DNA of 64,000 bases from Nemophila menziesii (GCA_029959085.1 JARWIR010000008.1:8494001-8558000), one strand, 5' to 3'; shown: positions 11,805 to 24,559, numbered from the stretch's first letter. The notes: a model not told the origin generated them from the letters alone. Numbers and translations are program-made.

Positions 11805-12029
11805 ACATGTCTAGTGAATGGCAGTGGGAATAAGGAGAATTGGTTAGACAAAATTCTCAAGAATTGTAGGAATATACTTGCGAATAATGTTAGATTTGAG
11901 ATTTCACATGTGTATAGAGAAGAAATTTTTTGTGCGGATTGGTTAGCGAAATTAGAAGCGAATTCTGCAGAAAAACCGTGCCCCGCAGATCTTTCAGAGG
12001 ACTTGTGGAAACATTTAACTAGGATTTAA
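11805..12029 (+). pseudogene. LINE RNase H C-terminal fragment
   Basis: The frame at 11814-12029 reads NILANNVRFEISHVYREEIF and CADWLAKLEAN, the end of the RNase H-like domain (RVT_3 type) of plant LINE ORF2: the pattern SHVYRE...N.CADWLAKL is characteristic. It is cut at its 5' side near 11805; the last 25 codons run to a natural stop. It comes from a different LINE lineage than the 58-62.6 kb element. It is a dead fragment, not a gene. Confidence 0.75.
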
Positions 12030-12400
12030 GTAGTTGGGCTACGTCGAGAAAATGAGCGAACCTTCTGGAACTTAGTAAGTGTTATAGTTTATTTACGGGT
12101 TTTTTAAAGGTATCAAATGTATGATAAAAAAATGAGAAAAAGTGAAAAACATCTCTATTTTTTTCTAGAAAAACACATAAATACTGTTAAATTTATTAAA
12201 AAAAATTCTAATATCATTGCTAAACCCTAAAAAAAATCCCAAATGGGCTATAAATGTCGTCATGGGCCTTAATGGGACGTAATTAAAAGCATGGTATACA
12301 AAATAAAAGGTAGTGAAAAAGCGGAACTAAAATTGTTTAAATACTGAGAAGGCAGACGAAAAGAAAAATCACTGAGAAGGCAGGCGAAGTCCACTCGCCT

Positions 12401-12408
12401 TATATAAG
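12401..12408 (+). promoter_or_regulatory. TATA box of the plus-strand F-box gene
   Basis: TATATAAG lies 60 bp before the ATG at 12461, so transcription would begin near 12432. Upstream, ACTGAGAAGGCAG(A/G)CGAA occurs twice (about 12343 and 12371) and may be a duplicated promoter word. Confidence 0.55.
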
Positions 12409-12460
12409 CGTTTAGAAAAAGAAAAAAAAAACATACGCCTTAATCTTGAAAGTGGTGAAT

Positions 12461-13955
12461 ATGGTCCGCGTGAAGAGAATCGTGGACAAAACCGAGGTCT
12501 TATTTCTTTTATAAATATATTCTGTTATAGATATTTCGTTAATGACTCAATTGCATGTTTTTTGATATTTAATTGAAATAAATCTTTATTGTTGAGCAAT
12601 CATCGAATTCGTTTATTTCTTAATTACAAACATAATTGGTTTCGTGATTATTTTCTTTTTACTTTGTGTAACGACAGATGAATATGAGCAAGAAACGTAA
12701 GATTGGGTCTGATTCTTGTAATGGTAGTAGGAGGAGTTTGAGGAGAAGCACGGAAAGCCAAAGGTGTCATAATCGTAATCGTATATATTCTTCTATACCA
12801 GATGATATCGTATTTATTATCCTTAATTTCTTTCCTGCAAACATTATTTACAATGTACTGAGGTTGGTTTGTCGACAATGGTATAACATAATCAAATCTC
12901 CTACTTTTATTTCTTTCCACCTCAAAAACGCAAACCCAAACATTACTACTAGCCTCATTATTCAGGATCAAGCTCAGTATATTGTTAAACCAAGTCTTGA
13001 GGTGAAGAAGCTAAAATCACCTTATCTTAAAAAGGTTTGTGCGACTTGTAATGGCTTAGTTCTTGTAGTTGGTCCTATTAATAGATTATATTGGTGCAAC
13101 TCTCATAGGTCCCACTCTTATGTTGCAAATCCTCTTACAAAACAGTTTTTGCCTCTCCCTATATTTCCTGGTCACCTTACTGATACTATATGTGGTTTTG
13201 GATATGCTGCTTCTTCTAGGGTTTTCAAAGTTGTTTCAAACACAAAATCCAAAAAATCTGAATTATTAATATTAACTGTAGGTGTTGATAAGGCATGGAG
13301 ACACGTTGATATTAGTCACTTAACTTCCACTGAGAGTGAACTCGTAGAAAACTCATGTGTTTCTCTGAGAGGTTTCCTATATTGGGCATGTATGTCAATT
13401 CCATTTATCCTACGTTTTGATATAGAAACTGAAACTTTTGGGCAAATTACTCGTCTACCTCGAACCTATAAAAATTGTTATGCTAGTAGTCTTCTCCCAA
13501 TGGAGAGTTCTCTTTGCCTATATGTGGAAGTAATACCGTATGTATGGGACTTATGGTTGATGACAGATCCAGAAAGTGGAGATGGGCAATGGGAAAAGCT
13601 GACTCGTGTTGAATTAGATGGTCAGATGTGTGCTATCAGAAAATGGTTTGGTTATAGTGGTATGCTTCTTAGTCATGTTTATCCTCTTGACTGGTTGAGA
13701 AGCAGGGAGCTATTGCTGTGTAATGCACCACGAGGATTCATAGTTTATAATGTCAAAACCGGAGAGTTCGAGCCACCTAAAGAGTTTGTTGGGAAGTCCA
13801 TTTATGTAGGTGGACCTACTAGTAGGTGTGTTTCTTACCCTCATGTTGACACCTTGGTTAATTTGCCGTTAGATATGAGCACAAAATTTAAACACGTAGG
13901 ACCTTACTCAAAAGGGTATATGATGGAAGAATTTGAGAAGCATATTGAATATTAA
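12461..13955 (+). CDS. F-box protein, probably two coding exons
   Basis: Exon 2 (12678-13955) alone encodes 425 aa. An ATG at 12461 opens a 36-bp exon (MVRVKRIVDKTE) ending at a GT donor (12497); the acceptor ACGACAG ends at 12677 and the frames join exactly, giving 437 aa. If the first exon is non-coding, translation starts at 12678. After a basic N-terminus (KKRKIG, RRSLRRS, possibly nuclear) an F-box spans exon-2 residues 40-83 (IPDDIVFIILNFFPANIIYN, then RLVCRQWYNIIKSPTF). An F-box-associated region follows (CNGLVLV, NPLTKQFLPLP, GFGYAASSRVFKVV, LRGFLYWAC, ILRFDIETETF). It should act as a substrate receptor in an SCF ubiquitin ligase; the target is unknown. It is not a close duplicate of the F-box protein at 7282-8334. 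The frame is intact. Confidence 0.85.
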
Positions 13956-13997
13956 AGATAAACGAGTTGTTGAATCTTTGGAAGCTTGATGTTGATG

Positions 13998-14063
13998 ATA
14001 GTATGAATGTTGAAAACTTGATGAACCAAAATAGTATGAACGTTGAAAACTTGATGAACCAAA
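13998..14063. repeat. 33-bp tandem duplication just past the F-box stop codon
   Basis: ATAGTATGAA(T/C)GTTGAAAAC...ACCAAA occurs at 13998 and 14031. It probably lies in the 3' UTR. One base differs between copies. Confidence 0.85.
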
Positions 14064-14349
14064 AATTACTGGAATTGGTCATAACCTACTACTTGCATTG
14101 ATGATCTATTATTATCTATCTTATTAATACATTTGATAACCACTTTGGACGACTGGGAGTATTATTATTTGACATTGTTCTTAAGTATTGTTATTATTTT
14201 TGTCTGCTGCTTGTTTGGGTTGTTAAGCTCTACTGCTCTTGTGCTTTATTTATTTTAGATGGACCCATCTTTTGAACTTCGTGTAATGAACATATTGCTT
14301 CTTTTTTGTCCCATAAAAATTGGTTGCCCTATTTTAAAAGTTATACTAA

Positions 14350-14600
14350 GGGGGTGTCATTAAATTAGAGTTCTATGGAATTTTTATTAGATTTCAAAAG
14401 TAATGGGTCTTTAATTAAAAGTCTAAAGAATTATTAAAAATCCAACTGTTTTCAATGTTTTCAATCTAAGAGATTTAAAATACTTTAAAATCTTATGATT
14501 TTATAGTCTTTGAACTCTTAAAAGTTATTGGATTTTATAGAATTTTTAGGCTTAGGTATATATAAAAATCTAGACAGAAGAAGAGATTTCATAAAAAAAA
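14350..14600. mobile_element. Left end of a PIF/Harbinger-type element
   Basis: ACTAA is followed by GGGGGTGTCATTAAATTAG and about 230 bp of sequence rich in TTTTAAAGTCT-like words, typical of subterminal Harbinger DNA in plants. The first 11 bases match, inverted, the end at 28202 (ATGACACCCCC), and both sites abut TAA, the expected 3-bp target. No nearer partner end is visible. Confidence 0.5.
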
Positions 14601-17240
14601 AAAAAAAACCAAGCAAGCGACGCTCAAGTAAAAAAAACTCTATCTCATTTTTTTCCTTTCTTTGGTTTGATTTTCAATGAATATATAAATTATTTTGCTT
14701 AATTAATCATGTATCTTTTAGCATGGTTTTTGAATTGGGGAATCTTGTGTGAAGAATTTTGCTCTTTCTATTCTTTTTAGTTATGCATGATTATATAATT
14801 TGAATTGGTGTTATATTGCTGATGTATAGTAAATAGAAATATTCCTACTATATCCTTCACAAGATATAGAAATATCCCAGGATGATCGATAGTTCATACT
14901 CTGATGCAGAAAACATACGAGTTAATTACACTATAAGTCAGCTTATTTTAAAAAATAGGGCTAGCAGGCATTACTATATAAATAAAAACTAAAACAAAAC
15001 TTAAAAGCAGTCTCTGATCCAACCACCGCTCTCTCCGAGTAAACGTGTAGCCTGTAGGCGACCACCACACCGCCCTTTTGAGCAGATACATCAGCGCTCT
15101 CGAATGCTACAGTCGTGCCCTAGAAATCATGTGAGTTTCCTTTACTAAGGTTATAAAATACATTACCTTCTTCTTCCTTCGTTTTCCCTTTTCTGTTCAT
15201 AACACTTTACACCAGACACCAGTATTCTTATCTCCCCTCTCATTTCTCTTAGTGTCACATGGTGCAATTAACCCTAACGAAGAAATAATAGATTGTGAGA
15301 GAATAGGAGAGGCCTTAGCTTTTAAAGTGGAGCCATATTGTGCAATCCCCTTCTCTAGTCCTTAATAAAGTGGAGCCATATTAGGGTCACTGTGCTACTA
15401 TGGCTGAAGAGTGGATCTTAAGACATATTCAGGTGGGTGGCCCCCTTTTTAGACGATTATATAAAAAATGAGTGATTTTATAAATTCTTTGTAATATTGT
15501 TTTGTAATAATATTCGGATGGATACTAGCAAATCTGCTTATCATACAAAGTTTCAATTTGTGTTGTCTGGTTTAAAGCTTCTCGTCGTTTAAAAACCTGA
15601 AAATGATTCACTCACTCGTTCTTCTAGGGACCTCAGCTGCAATTTTTTCCATATGTTTATGTGTTTAGCTTGGAGATGGATTACTAAATGTTGCTCTTAT
15701 TCGGTTACAGAACCCTTTTTGATACCCGGTTTGAGATAATTTTTCCAACATTCTAAACAATTTGTTTCTGTTAGAAATTCATGTATGTATAGTTGGGAGG
15801 ACTTCCAGTTATTGTTTTAATCTTACATGTGTTTTGACTAATTAATTGGGTTTTAAAAGGCTTAAATTTGATTAGAAGCCTTCAGGCGCTATTCACAAAA
15901 GAAAGAAAAGTCTTGAAGCATTGAAACTGGAGGCTGCTGGGAAATTTATAACATTCTAGAATCCCGCCTTTAATTTTATACTATACACATATATAAATAA
16001 ATATCGCTTCTAGCTATTACACATAACAAAGGACCAATAATGCAAATTTGAAAATATGCTAGGGGGTGATGTTTCGAAATTAACTTCTCCTCCCATATTT
16101 GCAAACTTCTTCATTAAGTACTTGTAAGCGTTTGGGAGTCATCCAAGTTAGTTGCACGTTTTTTCCTGTTGGTATAATACTGATAGTTAATTCTCCAAAA
16201 TATGAAAAAATGTAATAAGAGTACAATACCTTGGTGGGCATTTTGTCCAATTATATAAAAGTTTCACTTGGATCAGCCAAGTAGAACCATGCAAGCAAGA
16301 ATTGACCCTGCTATCCAAGTAGACACATGCAAGCAAGAATTCAAACTGGAAGAGTCCAAAAAAAAGTTCAAAAATAATAATACCAATTATAACCAAATTT
16401 CCTACTAAGCTTCTGTTTGTTTTATTTACTCAACTGCATTACATTTTTCCCTTTTTCTTTTTGCTTTTTATAAACATAACATACTCCATGACATAAGCTC
16501 AAAAGTCAAACCAAATCGTTTCAGCTATTAAAAATGTAAGGCCTTTCTCTAATGAAAAAAATCCAAAAGTTTATTTTCTTTATTAATATAATATAAGATA
16601 CTAAATTGCAAAACTGGAAAACTTGTAGGAAAATAAGTTAAAGGATAAACGTGAATATGAGCACCTTTAATAGTGCATTTGTATTAAGACTCAAGAATCA
16701 CTACATCATATTCATTTCTAAGCTGAAGCAGAATCATATTACCTGCGTTAATGATCCAAAATTCTTCCACTCACTTACCTGCCCAAATATTGCTCCTGTT
16801 AACTTTGGATACCAGGATTTGCTTTCATCACATATTTCTCAAGTTTACAACACAATCGTAATCGTAGCACTACACAATTAATAATATTAATTTTAGCTGA
16901 CCATTTAACCATTTTATTGTCGGATCGTGATTCAAATTATACTCATCAATCAATTAGTTAATTTTATTGGAATACCATAGTCAAAATCTTCTGTGATTCG
17001 ATCCAATTCTTTCAAGAACTCATTACTCTCAATAACGAAAAGTTCAGGATTATCACGTTTAAATTATACACAGATAAATATATATAATTAGTTGTACACA
17101 TGATTAACAACTCAAGTTATATTTATAACTTAACAAAGTATCAGATCTTAGGCTTGATGGGATTAGTTATACAATTGCACTATTAAGATAGTTCCTAAAG
17201 ATTTCAAAACTAACTCAATAAATCCTTTTAAACAAATTCC
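14601..17240 (+). other. Mostly non-coding stretch with two possible orphan exons
   Basis: Two short exon-like pieces stand out. 15400-15432 reads MAEEWILRHIQ and ends at a donor (CAG|GTGGGT). 15876-15959 follows an ATTAG acceptor, reads KPSGAIHKRKKSLEALKLEA and stops at TAG. A GC-richer leader-like segment (15005-15130) ends at GTGAGT. GTGGAGCCATATT is duplicated near 15328 and 15369. Whether the pieces belong to one gene, or to a gene fragment carried by a transposon, cannot be decided. The rest (15960-17240) shows nothing. Confidence 0.3.
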
Positions 17241-17245
17241 TGAGT

Positions 17246-18150
17246 TAATTGCACTTTAAGTCCCTAAATTATGCAAATACATGCACTATAAGACCCTTTA
17301 TGATGCAAAAACTGCATTGTAGGTCCCTATATTATGCAAATAATGCACATAGTACAGGTCCCCCCTATATGCAAAAACAAAGGTCCCTATTCAATTAGTT
17401 TTGGAATCTTCAAGAATTGATTTGTAAATTTCAAATATTTGGTTTTTATTATCAATAAATAAAGAATTTTATATCGGCCAAAAAAAATTCTCAACTTGTT
17501 TGTATATGCTCTGCATCAACACAGACAAAACAAAACAACACACTTTTAATTATTATCAATAAGTAAAGAACTTTCAAACACAATTCTACAACTAGAAATT
17601 TAGAAAAATTCAGAAAAATTAACAATACCACAAGACACATTAGATTAACTATATATATATATACCTTTGATATATATATTTTTCAAGTTACTTGCACAAT
17701 AGGTCCTATCTTATGCAACCAAATCTTTGAACAAAAAAAAATCGTATGCAACCAAATAAGTTAATTGCACAATAGGTCCCTATCACAAGAGTTAATTGCA
17801 CTATAGGTCCATATCTTATGCAATAAGATGAATTAATTGAACTATAGCTCCCTATATCATGCAGGAAAAATTGTATTTTATAATTACTTACACCTTAAGT
17901 CCCTATGTTATGCAGAAAAGACTAAACATATTAGTCGATTCATTACAACCTACAAGTCCCTATATTATGCAAAATTGTCTATATTTGTAAGTTAATTACA
18001 CTTTTAAGTCCCAATATTATGCAGTTAACATATTATTAATTGCACTACACGTCCCTACATTATGCAAATTTGTCTATATTCTTAAGTTAATTGCCCTTGA
18101 ACTCCCTTTACTATGCAGAAAACGTATTAGTTAATTGCACTACAGGTCCA
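17246..18150. repeat. Degenerate array of a roughly 35-60 bp motif, TTGCACTATAGGTCCCTAT family
   Basis: Words such as GTTAATTGCACT, (A/T)AGGTCCCTAT and ATATTATGCA(A/G) recur about a dozen times (near 17247, 17310, 17685, 17760, 17795, 17830, 17885, 17950, 18000, 18040, 18090, 18130). Spacing is irregular and two gaps (17400-17680) contain other AT-rich sequence including a short (TA)n. Similar words occur in the hAT MITE at 3425-3530 and at 63130-63240. Confidence 0.7.
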
Positions 18151-18320
18151 AAACTTTTTTTTCTTTCTTTTGTATGATCTTCGTGATATAGACTTTTTTT
18201 TAACCTAAGGAGAGAATACTTTCTAAGCCAAGTGAAGATTCTAAAAATCTGAGGGGTACAATAAGGTTGTTTTTAGAACAAGAAAAAGTTAAAGGATTAA
18301 AAAATAATATTTCACAATAC

Positions 18321-18421
18321 CTCAAGCCTGATACTGTGTGCCTTCGCCTTAACTGAACTAATTCATTTATTGCAAATGAAGGAGGTCTTTCATTTTCAAC
18401 AGGCATCTCGTTCTCAAGAAT
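18321..18421 (-). pseudogene. Isolated exon-like gene fragment
   Basis: On the minus strand an acceptor (AAAGGTAG) precedes a frame reading LENEMPVENERPPSFAINEL, then VQLRRRHTVSGLR, then a GT donor (GTATTGTG). The R-R-H-T-V-S-G-L-R block resembles a motif I associate with plant RING-type proteins, but that link is from memory and weak. No neighbouring exon is visible on either side. A captured or orphaned exon is the likeliest reading. Confidence 0.35.
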
Positions 18422-18742
18422 CTACCTTTGAGCAGGGACTAAAAATGTAAAACCACAGAAACCGAGAAACTGAACTAATTGGTGTTATATTGCTGCTGCA
18501 TAGTCTATTGATTTTTTTATTGGAGTAGAGTACATTGATTAATTTTAAGGAATACTTATAAAAGAGTAGATGATTCTTGCTTCATGTGATAAATTATGTT
18601 AAAAAATTAATAAATAAAAATTATTTTGCATACAAGAGAGGTTTAAAAGCCGTTAAGAAATAATGACATTACAAAGATCAGACGGTCTTTTATTGAGATT
18701 CAAGTACAACTCTAGCAGTTGCACTATCACTCCTATCACTTG

Positions 18743-21700
18743 TTATAGTACTCCATAAATATTCCGGGGGTCATCAAAGTCCAAAGGTTGCGATCTATCA
18801 GCATATCGGTTTGCTTCGCGGTATATGTGGGATACTTTAAAATTCGGATAATCATGAAGCATTATCCAACACTCTCGAACGATTGAAACGTAGCGACTAC
18901 CTGAGCTTCCACCGCCCCTCACTAGCGCGTGGAGCTCCCTCGAGCCCTGGTCAAAATGTTGATCAGACCTCCCACCACCCTTCACTAGCGCATAAAGATC
19001 CTCCGAATCCTTTTCAATACTTAACTCTTTATAGCCTTTCCTAATCTCCCATCTTAGACCAAAATGGAGGCCAAACAATTCCGAAACAAGAGGGGAATCG
19101 TATAGACATGGACCCACATACATATACGAGCCATTACTATCTCTTAAGATACCCCAAATATCTGCAATGCCTTTTGTCGCATTGAAACATCCATCTATAT
19201 TTAGTTTCAAGCCATCGGGGGGTTTCACCCAATTTACCAATATGTTCTTTGCTAGTGTGATGATGCCACCATCTGTTTCTTTACCCTAAGCTAAAATGAA
19301 ATTATTAGCTAAAGAGGTTATTTCCTTCAAAAGCTCATTCTTATGGGGAATCGTTGAAGTGTTGTTAAAGACCATGTCGTTCCGTTAATTCCATATAGCC
19401 CAAATGGCTGTTGTGAAAATATAAGGCCATTCAATACCAGCTACACGCGTTTTGGAGAGAAGATGACCTTCAAGCCAGATTTTTATTGTTGTTCGAACTC
19501 CTGGGCCGCTTCCCCTTTCTGCAGAATTTCTGGAATCTGCAACTCCACGAAGAACAGCAGCAGATGTCTCGGTTGTGATGACTTGCCGTGCCTCCTCATT
19601 CAACTGCAGCAGCTCCACTCGATCAGCCGTGTCCCTCCACGTTACCGCCTGTCTTCCATCGCCTGAATTCGCATCCAACAACAATAACTCCAGCTCCGGA
19701 ATGCTCCCAGTTTGCCAGAAATCTGCAGCATCTGTTCGCCCTTTTGTACCTGAAGCAAGACCAAGTGAACCCCAAAACACAGTAGCTATTTTGCACTTTA
19801 CCAATATATGGAAAAGATCTTCCAGCCTAGCACCACTAAGCACGCAATTCTTGGAATCAATTACACTTCTCTTATATAAATTTTCCGGACTAGGTAGCCT
19901 ATCTAATGCTACTATCCGTAAGAACACACGAGCTATTTGTGAACATTTCATCTTCTAGATAAGATCCCACTTGAAAGATTGGTCCAATACTCTATCCCCC
20001 ATGCTATTGTAAGCTCCCAAATTTTCAAAACACCACGAAGAACCAGACCCTATCTCATCATCTCGCTCAACAACACCACCACGGAGAATCCCAGAACCCG
20101 CAATGATTGCTTTGCAAATACTAGAATCGCTTGATTTTTGTTGCCGACTCAAAAAAACCATTTTTAAAATACTTGTTTGTAAGTATTTCCGTCCATATTA
20201 CATTCTGATCTTGTTGAATGATTTTCCAACCAAGTTTTGCTAGTCCACCATTATTCTTTGGTTTACAAACTTGTTCCCACGCAACCCAATGAAACTTCCC
20301 CTCCAACGGTAAAGAACCCCAAATAAAGTCTCTAGTTACTCTATCTATTTCCTTACAAACATATTTTAGAAGCTTCATTACTTGCATTTGATACACCGGG
20401 ATTGCATTTAGAACCGATTGAGCCAACGTGATTCGACAAGCAAACGATAGCGTCTTAGCTTTTCATGTAGCAAGTTTTTCCCTCATTTTCTTAAGTATAC
20501 CCATGTAAAATCCCTTGGGTAACCTTCCGGAGAGGATAGGCGTCCCTAAATAGATTCCGAGCGAGGAGCTATGACAAAATCCACTTGCAACTGCTATTTC
20601 TTTTTGTACTCGATCCGAGACATTTTTCGAAAAATAAATGAGAGATTTTTCCGCACTAATACTTTACCCCGATTCCTCACAGAATAGATCCGTCATCTCT
20701 TGTATCAACTGTACCTACAATAACAAAGCCTCACCAAAAAAGATCAGATCATCTGCGAAAAATAAATGAGATAACCTCGGACCTTGGCGGCCTATCCTAA
20801 TATCTTTCCATTTCCCAACTACACATAATTTCTAAGTAAGTAGTGACAATCTTTCCATACACAAGACAAGGATATAAGGAGCTAAAGGATCTCCTTGCTA
20901 GATATCGCTATGGGGCTTAAACGGAGGCAGTGGTTCCCCATTCCAAAGTACCCTCATCTCGTTCTCTTCCATACTGGACATAATAAGTAACACCCAACTC
21001 TCTGGGAGGCCAAAATTTCTAATAGTATCTTTTATAAACCCCCATTTGATTCTGTCATACACCTTTGCAAGATAGATCTTGACCACCATAATCCCATTCT
21101 ATCCTTGAAGATGTCTCATCTTGTGATCTACCTCCCTTATAAGTACAATGTTATCAACTGGGGAGCGTCCTGGTAAAAAGCTACTTTGGCATGGACCAAC
21201 AATGTTAGAAAGTATATGCCTTAGTCGAATGACCATGGCCTTCATAATAAACTTAACAAGAGAATTAATAAGACTAATAGGACGAAAAAGACGTACCTGA
21301 TTTGGGTCTGACACTTTTGGGATAAGATGTATAAGTGTTCCATTCAGACCCGAAGGTAGATGACCTGTACTTACAACTTCCCGCACCATCTTACAAACCG
21401 AAGGACCAACTGTAGACCAACACTTCTGATAAATTGCAGCTGACATTCCATCAGGTCCTGGAGCTTTAGAAGGGTCTGTTTTAAAGACAACATCCTTAAT
21501 TTCCTCATCCGAGAAGGGCTTCTTAATCTCTGTTAATATTTTCTTCTCGATAGTGGCAACTTGGGGTAGTGTGTGCTCTACTATGTTATCACTAGGCTCC
21601 TTGTTAAGACCTTCAAAATATTCTCGAACTAAACTTTTCAAATCATTCTCTCCTTCTAGCCAAATGTCAGTATCGTTTAATAGCCTTGTACAATACGCAG

Positions 21701-22911
21701 ATTTTTCTTCTTTGCAGATACAGCTAGCTGATTGAACCTTGTATTCCGATCTCCTGAGTGTACACATTTCTCATTAGACTTTTGAATCCACATTCTCTAT
21801 TCTTGTTCAAGTACACTTTCGTACTCCTTCGCAAAACGGATACCCATATGACGAAGCGATGAATTATAGGAAATTTGTAAAAGATTTTTGTATACCTCTG
21901 ATTCTCGCACTTAACTCCCTTTTCCTTATATTCAAATCACCAAAGACATCTTGCTTCCACTTGTTTAGGCAACTCTGAATTCCCAATATACCATCACCTA
22001 CCCCAATGACATTACCTTCCCATTTATTACGTATAAATTCCTGAAAATATTTGTGAAGACACCATGTTGTTTTAAATCTAAAACGGCGGGGGTTAACTTT
22101 AGTTTTCTGATTCAGACAAAGTTGTATTAGAATCGACATATGTTCAGAATGAACCCTCGCTAAATGAATCACTCGAGCATTCGGAAACATGAATTGCTAT
22201 TCTACATTCCCATACGCTCTGTCCAAACATTCCATTATTCATTGAACAGAATTCCATGAGTCACACCAAGTATAGCGTGGCCACACAAAACCCAAATCGA
22301 TCAACCCACAATTATTGTGCCATTCTTCAAACCTTTTAATTCTTCTCGGAACGCCAGGTACCCCACCTTTTTTTATCTATCTCTAAACCAACTTGATTGA
22401 ATTCTCCTGCCACAAGCCATGGTGTCTGAATGTCATGGAAAGCATGAAAGAGTGCCTCCCATAGTGATTCCCTTTCTTTACAAGCCGGAATTGTATAAAT
22501 TTCTGAAAAGATCCATGTTTAACATCCTTTTTGACTTATTTCAATATTAACAACTTGGCGACCTGCCGAGAGAACTCTAATATTAACATTTGAGTCATTC
22601 CAAAGGAGCCAAATGCCACCCTTGTAACATTCTGAATCCACTCTAACTGAATTATCTTTTTGTATTGAGTTAATAATTTTATTTTCATTTGTACCACTGA
22701 CCCGAGATTCAACTATCACTGTGAGCCGCACACTATTGCGAACCATCATGTCACGAACTACCCGGCGAAATCTTGGTTTAGTGGCGCCATAGCAATTCCA
22801 AACTAGAATGTTTAGGGGATGTTTTGACTCTCCCCAAGTCGTACCTGAAATTTCGCAACAATTCAATAAATAAAATAAATAAACTACAAGGAATACCTCG
22901 AGGCGCATCAT
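18743..22911 (-). pseudogene. LINE ORF2 pseudogene (second LINE lineage)
   Basis: Read leftwards, pieces occur in LINE order: endonuclease start at 22519-22911 (ILVWNCYGATKPRFRR, VIVESRVSG), linker 21864-22190, reverse transcriptase 20900-21767 (FSDEEIKDVVFKTDPSKAPG, then PDGMSAAIYQKCW, LIHLIPKV, FRPISLINSLVKFIMKAM, FLPGRSPVDNI), 20121-20426 (NAIPVYQMQVMKLL), the zinc-finger linker at 19385-19951, and RNase H at 18743-19240 (LNIDGCFNATKG, FKVSHIYREANRYAD). Frameshifts and stops separate these pieces. The RNase H part contains an in-frame internal duplication (ALVKGGG / ALVRGGG). The 3' UTR probably reaches about 18640. The matching ORF1 lies at 24616-26527 beyond an inserted solo LTR. Confidence 0.88.
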
Positions 22912-22997
22912 GCGCGAGTCTCCATAACGATGTCATCACTGTTTTGCACTCTTCTTTGCGCGACTTGGTGATGTGATTCTGCCTCAGAATCGGAGAC

Positions 22998-24559
22998 TGA
23001 TGTCTCCCCATTTGTGATGATTTAATATTAGTTGGAGACATCATTTTTAGTGTTTTAGAAGTCTAAATACTCGATTTTCATATGCATTAGTGCACTTTCC
23101 TATTTCTTGTCTTGATTTAATGAATTATTATTTGAGGATATTGGGATTAATTTATTTATTTAGTGTGAAGTTTTAAAGATATATACAAATTAATTAGAGA
23201 TAAAGATGCCAAATCAAATTTGAAGAGATTAAGGAAAGAAGATATGCATGGAAATTGGAGAAGGAAGGGAACGATAAGATATGGAAAGAAAAGCTGCCAA
23301 GTAAATCTGAATTCCAGCACCTACGACCATAAAAGTGATCATAACTCAAAATTGGCTAGGAATTTGGAATAACGGTCTAAATCAAAATTATAGAACTTTC
23401 CGAGACGATCAGTTTCGACTATTGGAACGCATCAAACGGATAATTATCGAAGAATTTATGGCCAAAACAAAACATCGGCAGATTATTACCTTTTCTATAT
23501 TTTAAGGTTACGAATTTGAGTCGGGCTTAGAGTACAAGTTACTTGTCTTCCACTCCAAAAAAACGAGTTAGGTCTTCCTAAATACCTATAAATACACCCT
23601 TAAACCATTGTAAACATGTCCTTGCTCAGTACCAAGTATAGGCTTAGTCCTTGCTTGTATTTTCTCAGTTTTAAATAGTAGCTTAGTCCTTTAATTTAAT
23701 ATTCATCCGTAGCATCAAGCTATTCATCCAAGAGCAAGCTGACCTGTAGAGGAAGACAAGAAGCAAGAAGTTGGAGAGTGACAAACTCCACTTCTACATC
23801 TCTCCTTCTCTATATTTAGGGTAATTAGCTATATATTTGTGGCTTCACCATAAATCTAAGCTTTCATTCTGTAAGTTTTACTTTTAATTGTTGGGATATT
23901 ATTTTGTCTTAAATTCCATAATACTATTTGTTATTTTAATTGATTTGAGCTTGGCGTATATTGTTATTATGTGCTTTGACTTATTGTTCCAGCCCTAGAT
24001 TTGGTATATCTTGGGACTATTCTTAGTTATTGACAACACCACATAATCGTCTTGTAGTGACCCTACCTAGATAGCCATAAAGGTTTAAATTTAACCACCG
24101 ATCATCATTCAAGGTTTCTTTGCCCAAGGTCCTGGTAGTGGAGAGGTTGCTCCTAAGTCCACCCTGACGGGGGTTAGATAGAATTTAGAATCCCGGTTAA
24201 TATATAATGCTCAATTCACCATAAGATTAGAATAACTTAGTAATAGACTCATATTAGTAATCCTAATTTATTTGGCTTACATTCATAATTATTTATCTGC
24301 ATTCCTATTTATTATTTATTATTTCATATCAGATAACTATTCATCTTATTCTATTTTTATCTAAACATCTAAATTCATCTACGCTTATTTAATACAAGTA
24401 TATCTAACGGATTAAATCCCTGCGAACGAACTTGACTTATCATTAAAACTTGCAAACGATCTGTAATACTTGCAGTGAGTTTCTCGTGGTAGACAAGGTT
24501 GTGTGTCCTTTATTCTTATCTTTATTTATTTATTATTTATCACACCTTTGCCCCCATCA
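22998..24559 (+). mobile_element. Solo LTR, copy A of the recurrent family
   Basis: It starts TGATGTCTCC and ends CCCCCATCA (TG...CA). Flanks are GAGAC (22993-22997) and AAGAC (24560-24564), a 4-of-5 target duplication. The 5' end is a hairpin: TGATGTCTCC (22998-23007) pairs with GGAGACATCA (23034-23043). A TATA-like box CTATAAATACACC sits near 23587. There is no internal coding domain. It splits a minus-strand LINE between ORF1 and ORF2. Confidence 0.82.

Noticed and set aside
19463..19958. Plus-strand open frames of 65-127 codons
   Set aside because: They are antisense shadows of the minus-strand LINE zinc-finger linker.
22998..23043. Hairpin of the solo-LTR family as a Helitron 3' end
   Set aside because: No CTRR end or AT target; instead TG...CA ends with 5-bp target duplications.
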